Source: Calliphora vicina
Lineage: Eukaryota; Arthropoda; Insecta; Diptera; Calliphoridae
Reading direction: 5' to 3'
Length of the DNA stretch: 64,000 nt
NCBI RefSeq assembly: GCF_958450345.1
Contig: NC_088781.1
Span: 58,420,315-58,484,314, forward strand
Under the pieces are notes generated by a model. It searched no databases and was not told the origin of the DNA. It saw nothing but the letters and a program-made list of their open reading frames with translations. Position numbers and translations under genes: made by a program. The first letter of the stretch is position 1; each line of letters begins with the position of its first letter. Positions 59,201 to 64,000 of this stretch are shown piece after piece.

Positions 59201-61664
59201 CTGAAGGTATTTGCATAAATAAAAATAATGGCGTCCTTTTTTTTGGAAAATTTTCACTCCTTGTGGTGGTTCAACGCACCTAAAGACGCGGATTTTGATC
59301 ACCTTTTTCTGTAGAACCAAAATGGTTGAATATATTGCTAATCTGATTTCACCAGTCGATTCTGCATCAAAAATTAATACAGTTGATGTTTTTGGAGGGC
59401 GCAAACCTCATTGAAAAAATAAAGAAGGATTTTAGTTTTTTAAACATGCACGATGAAAAGGCATTTTAAGCTTATCAAAACGGTACTAAAACCTTCAGAA
59501 AAATTATGATACCCGCAAATCAAATTTTTGAAATTAACCCTAATCTACATATCAAAATAAAAAAGATTTTAGCTAACATCTTGGTCATTTATAGACTGAT
59601 TTGGATGATTCTTTTAACACAGACAATTCCAAAAGTATTTCTGGTAATTTACCAATGATTATTTTTAATGCTGGGTAAAATATCGAGGTAGGCGTGGGTT
59701 TTTGAAAATTCTCATGACGGCTGCGTGGTCTTTGCAAAAATCTATTTCGACCTACACAAGGACAAACGAAAACCACTAATAATGATTTTAATAATTAATA
59801 ATTAAAAATTAATTTAATAATTAAAAATTAACGGGAATACCCGGGATTGAACATATCTTTTTATTATTTACCGGGAATGAAAAATGTCTGATAAATGAGG
59901 AAACCTAGTTTATATCCCAGGTCTCATATAAGGACCTCTCAGGCAAATTACTTTATCGAATTCAATAACCAAATATAATGTGGATCGGTCCATAACTGAA
60001 GGTCCAATGCAGTAAGATTTTACATATATATGTATATATATGGGTTTATTCATATCATTTATTAATTTAAACTTATTTTTTAGACCTTTTGTTTCAAAAC
60101 AAAATTATCAGATTCTCATTTTCTACTTTCAGTTTATATTCAATTATTGCGCCAAATACTTTAAGACCAAATTCACAGTATCATGTAGCTGTAAGTATAC
60201 ACAAAGCTGCAGAGCCAGCCAAAGTTAAAGTTGGAATAATCGGCAGTGCATATAGTGACTTCAAAACTGTAGAAGTCAGACCCTATTCTACAGAAATGGT
60301 ACATTTTGAGGTGAGTTGTAAAAGCAATGAGAAATTGAGAACACTGAACTATAGTTTTTTTGATATTCTTTGTTGCAGATACCCTCCTTAAAGAGAGATC
60401 GCTATAATCTAACAGCTGAAGGACTCTCAGGTATACGCTTTACCAATGAGACGCAATTAAATTTTGATGCTAAACAATTTACGGTTATGGTGCAGTCTGA
60501 TAAGGCCATCTACAAACCTGAAGATATTGTACATTATCGTGTCTTAATAATGGATGCCAATTTGAAACCCGCAATAAATTATGGAAGTGTCAATATCGCT
60601 ATCAAAGATGGTGGTAATAATGTAATTCGAAAATATAAAGATGTAAAATTAACGAGCGGAGTCTATGCCAATGATCTTTTGTTGTCGGATTATCCTAAAT
60701 TTGGTGAGTGGTCGGTAGAAGTTGAGATAATGGATGAAACCTATAAGAGAACATTTGAGGTTGTTGAGTATATATTGCCTAAATTTGTGGTGGATATTAA
60801 TACGGATAAACATGTGATCTATAAGGATGGTAAAATTCGGGCTATAGTTAAAGCTTAGTAAGTAAATTAATTAGTTTGGGGAACTGGGAATATATATTAA
60901 TGTTTGATTTTGTTTGTTTTAGTTATGACTTTGGCAAACCTATTGTGGGTGAAGCTACTCTCTCCATTTATCCCACCTTCTTTGGTTCTCTGCAACCATT
61001 TGTTAATGATTTAATTACACGCAAGGTAGTGCCCATTGATGGTAGTGCTTATTTTGAGTTTGATATTAGAGATGAATTGAAATTGAAAGAAGACTATGAA
61101 CGTGAATATTTGTTGGATGCTTTAGTAGAGGAAACATCCACCAGTTCAGTACAAAATTTCTCAACTGTGATAACAGTACATCTGGATCCATATCGCGTAG
61201 AAGCAACAAAATTGCCAAGCAACTATATACCGGGCGTACCATTTGAAGTTTCGGTAAGTAAAAATATATGTTCCAAATAAGATTAAGACAGTGATGAAAT
61301 GTTCTCATTCCACAGGCTAAAGTATTGCGTAATGATGGTGCTATGATGAAAGATTTCAAACCCGACTTGACCGCTTATTTAACGAATTCCTATGACAGCA
61401 GCGAAATGTTTAATAAAACAGTCTACACTTTGGACTCTCGTTCTGAAGTTAAAATGAAATTTACAGTTCCACTTGGAGACAAAGATGAATATCACTCTGT
61501 TATTGTAAGTGTATAGAATTTTGTAGTTTTTATAAATTGAAATGTTTGTTATTTGTATTAAAATTTCAGGTCGATTATCAAGGCATTATAACCGATATTG
61601 GAAAAGTACCACGCAAACATTTGCACAGTAAAAATTTTCTCACCGCTAAAGTTTTAAATGACAA
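44192..61664 (+). CDS. Tep: Second thioester-containing protein gene, 5' part
   Basis: Exons 44192-44289, 60133-60310, 60379-60857, 60923-61253, 61316-61504 and 61570-61664; all phases agree. The mature chain starts LYSIIAPNTLRPNSQYHVAV (MG1) and runs through MG2 with QSDKAIYKPEDIVHYRVLIM, the TFEVVEYILPKF transition and MG3 with FGKPIVGEATLSI. These are family hallmarks of alpha-2-macroglobulin/TEP proteins (.Y(K/R)P.D.V.(F/Y)R.; V..Y.LP.F.V). The next exon is outside the window, as are the bait and thioester parts. It lies downstream of the other TEP gene in the same orientation, so a small TEP cluster is likely. Confidence 0.9.
44802..44870 (+). repeat. Short repeat fragment related to R1
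   Basis: AACAAGTAAGAGTG then ATTCGGCTGTGTCGAATCTT and TATACCCATCACCAA, matching the start of R1 copies at 57198 and 63442. Only the end is present. Confidence 0.6.
45040..46119. repeat. Unclassified repeat region
   Basis: AACTTATCCTTGGTCCAACA at 45053 and TTAGCTTTTAAAAATATGTT at 45097 recur near 61740-61800. The phrase AGAGCACAAGGGGTT at 45492 recurs at 46499 and, diverged and inverted, near 45702. No protein was recognised. Confidence 0.5.
46128..46353. mobile_element. hAT-type MITE with CAGGGCACAC ends
   Basis: Ends CAGGGCACACTTAG / CTAAGTGTGCCCTG, 226 bp, flanked by an exact 8-bp duplication ATTTTACG (46120-46127 and 46354-46361). Internal ACAACAGG / CCTGTTGT also pair. Non-coding. Confidence 0.85.
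46560..46925 (-). pseudogene. Tc1-like transposase fragment
   Basis: On the minus strand, DVLFTDESKFNI (first catalytic Asp region) is followed in other frames by a stretch reading like the segment after MVWG (LVQVLIISSK in one frame). Stops are frequent. AGAGCACAAGGGGTT words flank it upstream. Confidence 0.6.
46936..47410 (-). repeat. R2-family repeat, copy 2
   Basis: Inverted relative to 25479-25976, sharing CACGTTAAAGTGAATTTCGG-like and TTTGTATGGGGGCTAGGTGA blocks. It ends ACTATGGTGGTGTAGGGTAT. Confidence 0.75.
47430..48245 (+). pseudogene. Helitron helicase fragment
   Basis: Reading frames on the + strand include VQGHMYHRI, NYPTEFLNSLEPAGMPPHVL, then PIMLLHILNAPKLCSGTRL and LIEARIIGGRFKGEDVL. 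These resemble the C-terminal part of PIF1-like helicases carried by Helitrons (TEFLNSL...GMPPH.L and NLN...CNGTRL type motifs). Frame breaks and stops show it is a relic. The region before 47640 is less clear. Confidence 0.75.
48442..48886 (-). repeat. R2-family repeat, copy 3
   Basis: Matches the complement of 25479-25976 over its first part, including ACAGCCAGCCAGCCAG and GCGTTACAAACATCTGCACA, and ends ACTATGGTGGTGTAGGGTAT. The stretch 48255-48320 just before it matches 57885-57950. Confidence 0.78.
50036..50140. repeat. Near-perfect 48-bp inverted repeat with 9-nt loop
   Basis: Arms 50036-50083 and 50093-50140 differ at one position. The core of the arms is TTCAAAAAACCGTCGTAGAT. Diverged complementarity continues outwards for about 60 bp. 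Related single-arm sequences occur near 63060 and 37626. Confidence 0.85.
50519..51020 (-). repeat. R1-family repeat, copy 2
   Basis: Same orientation as 3117-3729, sharing CATTCCGTTTGTAATTTCTA, CATACATTATTCATACATCA and CTACAATGGGTCAAAATCGG. The 5' end is less well defined. Confidence 0.7.
51212..51355. mobile_element. hAT-type MITE, copy 3
   Basis: Ends CATAGAGAAACATAGAG...CTATTCTCTATG with the core GAGCGGAAACTAG, 144 bp, exact 8-bp duplication CCCGTAGA (51204-51211 and 51356-51363). Confidence 0.87.
52061..52739. mobile_element. Two tandem copies of a CAGGCCTGTCACA element
   Basis: Two units of about 340 bp (from 52061 and 52405) both start CAGGCCTGTCACACA and share TTCATTCCGATCGATTTCGT. 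The right end is TGTGACAGGCCTG, the complement of the left end. The middle junction lacks its own right end, so the copies look fused. Confidence 0.75.
52775..53956. repeat. 35-bp minisatellite, about 34 copies
   Basis: The unit contains GGACTACATAAAGACCTAAG followed by ATTGAAGCTAAAATT. Most copies are 35 bp with point changes; a few are shortened (for example near 53000 and 53575) or have a partial duplication (near 53350). It lies within the first intron of the second TEP gene and has no coding potential. Confidence 0.93.
53965..54285. mobile_element. Possible inverted-repeat element beside the minisatellite
   Basis: GGTATGCAATGAAAAACGAT at 53977 has a diverged complement in ATAGTTTTTCATCACATGCC near 54255. 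The interior is AT-rich with AAAACGAT words on both sides. No duplication was found. Confidence 0.4.
55841..56620. mobile_element. Foldback element with subterminal repeats
   Basis: Outer ends TACTACACCATTTTT and AAAAATGGTGTAGTA are inverted repeats. Each arm (about 55858-56075 and 56455-56610) consists of many copies of AATTCCAAATGAAATTGAGA-like words, in opposite orientation on the two sides. A unique middle of about 350 bp holds short open frames of no recognised type. This is the structure of foldback elements. Confidence 0.82.
56909..58067. mobile_element. Inverted-repeat element interrupted by an R1 repeat
   Basis: Ends CGTTTCCGCATACACCGTAA and the complement of GTTTCAGCATACACCGTAAT, both followed by CGGC(A/G)CCGA. 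The interior is rich in AACGAAA. An R1 copy sits at 57198-57885. The piece 57886-57950 recurs at 48255-48320. Confidence 0.72.
57198..57885 (+). repeat. R1-family repeat, longest copy
   Basis: Starts AACAAGAAAGAGATTCGGCT and ends AAGGTGAAGGGTATAA, with CAGACAGACAGACGGACATG inside and GGGTCGGAAATG near the end. TATACCC occurs near both ends in opposite orientation, so the family may have short inverted termini. Confidence 0.78.
60133..60310 (+). CDS. Tep: Second TEP gene, MG1 exon
   Basis: 178 nt, acceptor TCTACTTTCAG, donor GAG|GTGAGT. It completes the Gly codon begun in the signal exon, then LYSIIAPNTLRPNSQYHVAV and VKVGIIGSAYSDFKTVEVRP, the MG1 strands of a TEP. Confidence 0.88.
60379..60857 (+). 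CDS. Tep: Second TEP gene, MG1-MG2 exon
   Basis: 479 nt, acceptor GTTGCAG, donor TA|GTAAGT. It encodes IPSLKRDRYNLTAEGLSG, then QSDKAIYKPEDIVHYRVLIM, the most conserved MG2 entry of the family, and VVEYILPKFVVDI at the MG2-MG3 border. Phase 0 in, phase 2 out. Confidence 0.92.
60923..61253 (+). CDS. Tep: Second TEP gene, MG3 exon
   Basis: 331 nt, acceptor TTTGTTTTAG, donor TCG|GTAAGT. It encodes YDFGKPIVGEATLSIYP (compare Y.YG.PV.G.A.V in the family) and ends at NYIPGVPFEVS, the start of MG4. Confidence 0.9.
61316..61504 (+). CDS. Tep: Second TEP gene, MG4 exon
   Basis: 189 nt, acceptor ATTCCACAG, donor ATT|GTAAGT, phase 0 both sides. It encodes AKVLRNDGAMMKDFKP and YTLDSRSEVKMKFTVPL, MG4 strands. 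Confidence 0.85.
61570..61664 (+). CDS. Tep: Second TEP gene, last exon in the window
   Basis: 95 nt, acceptor TTTCAG, donor AA|GTAAGA. It encodes VDYQGIITDIGKVPRKHLHS and FLTAKVLND. The continuing exon is beyond the right edge. Confidence 0.8.
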
Positions 61665-63441
61665 GTAAGAATTTTATAATCAAATTAATATATAATTTGC
61701 ACATGTTAGTCGCATTAGACTAATATATTTGTTTATCCGAACTTATCCTTGGTTCAACAAATTATTATTTTTTAATGTTAGCTTTTAAAAATATGTCAGA
61801 TATTATCTTTTTAAATCATTCACTTTCAACTGTTATTTCGGTCAAAATGTACATGCTAAAATAATTAAAATAAAAAAAATCCAATATGGACTTTCAAAAC
61901 AATAGCAATAGATCTAAAGGTTCTTCGACACACTGTTTCAAAAGCCATTAAACAGTACGCAGTGGGGCAGAATCAAAATTTTGTGGAAATAAATCTTTCA
62001 TATCTAAACGTAGCCAAGAGGTATTCGAGTTTAAGTTATTAAAAAGGACCCTATTAATGGGGGCTCATAGTACAATTTTTAAACACGTGCCTTTTTTTTG
62101 GTTTTCATACGATTTTTATATTTTTGGAAAGCGCGAAGTTTTAAAGTGGAATCTAATTCACATATTGATTTTTGTGTAAGACCAAAAATTAAATTATCTA
62201 AACAAAAAAATAGTTCGGAATAAATGTGGATCAAATTGTTCCTAATATTTGCAATCCTATTAAAATTTGGCACAAATTTTAGTTTTAGAAAATCAATAAA
62301 TATGTAATAAAATCTTTAATAACAAAACACAATTCAATTTTCAACGTTTTTTAAATTTGTCATTCTAAATAACAAAGTGTAAAAAAACTTGTCAAAAGGA
62401 ATCCAGCCATTCCTAAAAATTGGAGCGAAAATCACTAAAATTGTATTTTTTTTAAATTTTGCCCTAGGGTCCACATTCCTTCGGGGTTAGGAAAACACTT
62501 TGGGAATAAATAGGGAACACATCATGGTTTCCAAAGCTGATTTCCGTTTTTAGAACATGTAGACCAAAGTTGAAATTTTAGTAAAAAAATAGGTCAAATT
62601 CCGAAGGGAGTAGGGGCGACATATTCGAAAAATAAGGCATGTTTTTTATACCGAAATCTTCTCCGTAAAGATACCTTACAGAAAAACATAAAATTGATAT
62701 ATTTTCTTAAAGAATGTTTTTTTTAATAAAAAAGAGTTAAGTCACCTTTTCGCCCAAAAAACATAAAAAAAAATCTATTTTTTGAATTTTTAAATTGAAA
62801 ATTGTTTATTTTTGGATTCATAATTGATATTGCTCTGAAATATTTTGTATATTATTGGTAACTTAGTGGTCTAAAATATGAGTCCATTCGGTCCAAAAGT
62901 ACGCCCTATATTTTTAAAAATGCGATCCAAGGTATGGCAAAATTTTAAAATTTGAAATGCCTATAACTCGGAAATTATAAGAGATAAATGGCATATTTTT
63001 GTGAAAATTGTAAAAAGTCTTTCAAATCGGATGGGAAACAAAAAAATGGCACGTGTTTAAAAATTGTACATGTCGAAGGTACCTTACTTTGAGCTCCCTT
63101 AGCGCCGTCCCTGGAGCATTTGTAGGGTCCATTTTAATAACTTAAACTTGAATACCCCTTTTCTACGCTTGAACATTGAAACAAAACCTAGAACTGGATG
63201 AAAAAGAAAAAAGTTCTAGCTGATATTGGTAATACAAAAGAATTCAATCAACTCTTTCGAAGAGCACAGAACACTTCTAATAGAAAAGCAGCTCGTAAAG
63301 GTAAATGCTCTGATTCATTTGTGAGCAGAGACAAAGCTAATGTTGGGTTGAAGTCGTATAAAGTTCAGAAAGTTCCAAATCGTAATGCGGTAAAGAACTT
63401 AGAAGCAAAAGATTGAGCAAAAACATTGAGGTCAAATTTTA
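61665..63441. mobile_element. Repeat-filled intron of the second TEP gene, with Tc1/mariner-type debris
   Basis: The stretch 61735-61860 repeats parts of 45050-45140. At 61915-61970 a helix-turn-helix-like VLRHTVSKAIKQYAVG is readable. At 63198-63416 an open frame ends SYKVQKVPNRNAVKNLEAKD, which resembles an N-terminal segment of Tc1-like transposases. The stretch 63060-63160 matches the family at 50142-50220. A single degraded element is possible but not shown. Confidence 0.45.
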
Positions 63442-64000
63442 AATAAAACAATTAAGAGAGCTATATTCGGCTGTGCCGAATCTTATATACCCTTCACCAA
63501 ATTATACTTCAAAATAAATATTTTACATATTTTTAGGTAAACTGAAAAAAAATAATGTTTTTTCCAAAGCAGTTTTTTAATTTTTTGTAAAAAAAAAATT
63601 TTCGAATGGTTTTTTTCGGGTTAAAAAATATTTTTTCCGATTTTGACCCATTGTCGGTCCAACTTACTATGGTCTTATATACGTCATTGCAAAGGTATTT
63701 GAAATATCTATCATTAGGTATCCATATTATCTATATTAATGACTTAATAATCAAGATATATGTAGGTCAAACATCGAGGTTGTCCTGGTTTTTTCCTTAT
63801 ATCTCAGCCATTTGTGGATCGATTTTCTCGATTTTAAATAGCAAACCGAGATGGAAGAATTCCGGACTTATTGATGTATGAATCGTGTAAATTATTTGGG
63901 GGCTTCGGAAAGTTGATTTCAGCAGACAGGCGGACATGGCTTAATATACTCCGCTATCTAAAAGGATCCGGAATATATATACTTTATAGGGTCGGAAATG
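63442..64000 (+). repeat. R1-family repeat, cut by the window edge
   Basis: Same orientation as 57198-57885, sharing ATTCGGCTGTGCCGAATCTT, CTTCACCAAATTATACTT and GACAGGCGGACATGGCTTAA. It runs off the right edge at GGGTCGGAAATG. Confidence 0.8.

Larger units (their letters stand above)
44290..60132 (+). other. Tep: 15.8-kb first intron of the second TEP gene
   Basis: It ends in TTTCTACTTTCAG. It is filled with repeats and transposon relics that are listed separately. Stretches without a recognised feature are 44290-44801, 44871-45040, 47411-47429, 48887-50035, 51361-52060, 54290-55840 and 58068-60120. Open frames at 58164-58367 (minus), 58353-58697, 58694-58900 and 59096-59404 (minus) are unrecognised and probably transposon debris. 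Confidence 0.7.

Overview
The window is AT-rich, intron-bearing and heavily invaded by transposons. It looks like chromosomal DNA of a higher fly (brachyceran, possibly a calyptrate; inferred from insect-type TEP and UGT genes, short introns and the repeat types). All three recognisable genes lie on the + strand: the 3' part of a thioester-containing protein (TEP) gene at 749-25264, a complete UDP-glycosyltransferase gene at 38740-40547, and the 5' part of a second TEP gene whose signal-peptide exon (44192-44289) is 15.8 kb from its next exon (60133 onward, running off the right edge).

The main feature is a tandem array of at least twelve variant exons (A to L, 749-17311) in the first TEP gene. 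Each has an acceptor that leaves two bases of a split codon, a divergent N-terminal part, a conserved C-terminal block of the form (I)R..F.E.W.(F/Y)..(L)N, and a phase-2 donor. All twelve lengths equal 1 modulo 3, so skipping all variants or joining two would break the frame. Each can join the constant exon at 20714, which continues with the IPDTITSW segment, the GCGEQ thioester, a candidate catalytic His, and, through two more exons, the six-Cys C terminus. This is the layout of mutually exclusive splicing. Drosophila Tep2 is known to vary in the same segment with about five variants; here twelve are visible and the left end of the array may lie outside the window. The variable parts fall into acidic/Tyr-rich, Arg/Lys-rich, neutral Gly/Pro-rich and divergent types, as expected for a repertoire of protease-sensitive baits. 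Exons H, I and J are recent duplicates with their flanking introns.

The rest is mostly mobile DNA: an RTE-like and a jockey/I-like retrotransposon remnant (6590-9340), a mariner relic (10190-10990), a jockey-type 3' part inside the TEP intron (21990-23760), a Tc1-like element (25451-31978) split by four kinds of nested insertion, a second Tc1-like element with about 220-bp inverted repeats (32761-34407), a RAG1/Transib-like transposase relic (35100-36940), a jockey-type element (41190-43398), a Helitron helicase fragment (47430-48245), about 34 copies of a 35-bp minisatellite (52775-53956), a foldback element (55841-56620) and many short inverted-repeat elements, several with exact target-site duplications. 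The long first intron of the second TEP gene (44290-60132) holds much of this.

Functionally, the two TEP genes encode secreted complement-like factors of innate immunity, and the UGT between them is an ER glycosyltransferase of detoxification with no evident link to them. Exon borders were read by eye from splice consensus, frame and family similarity; no transcript data were available.
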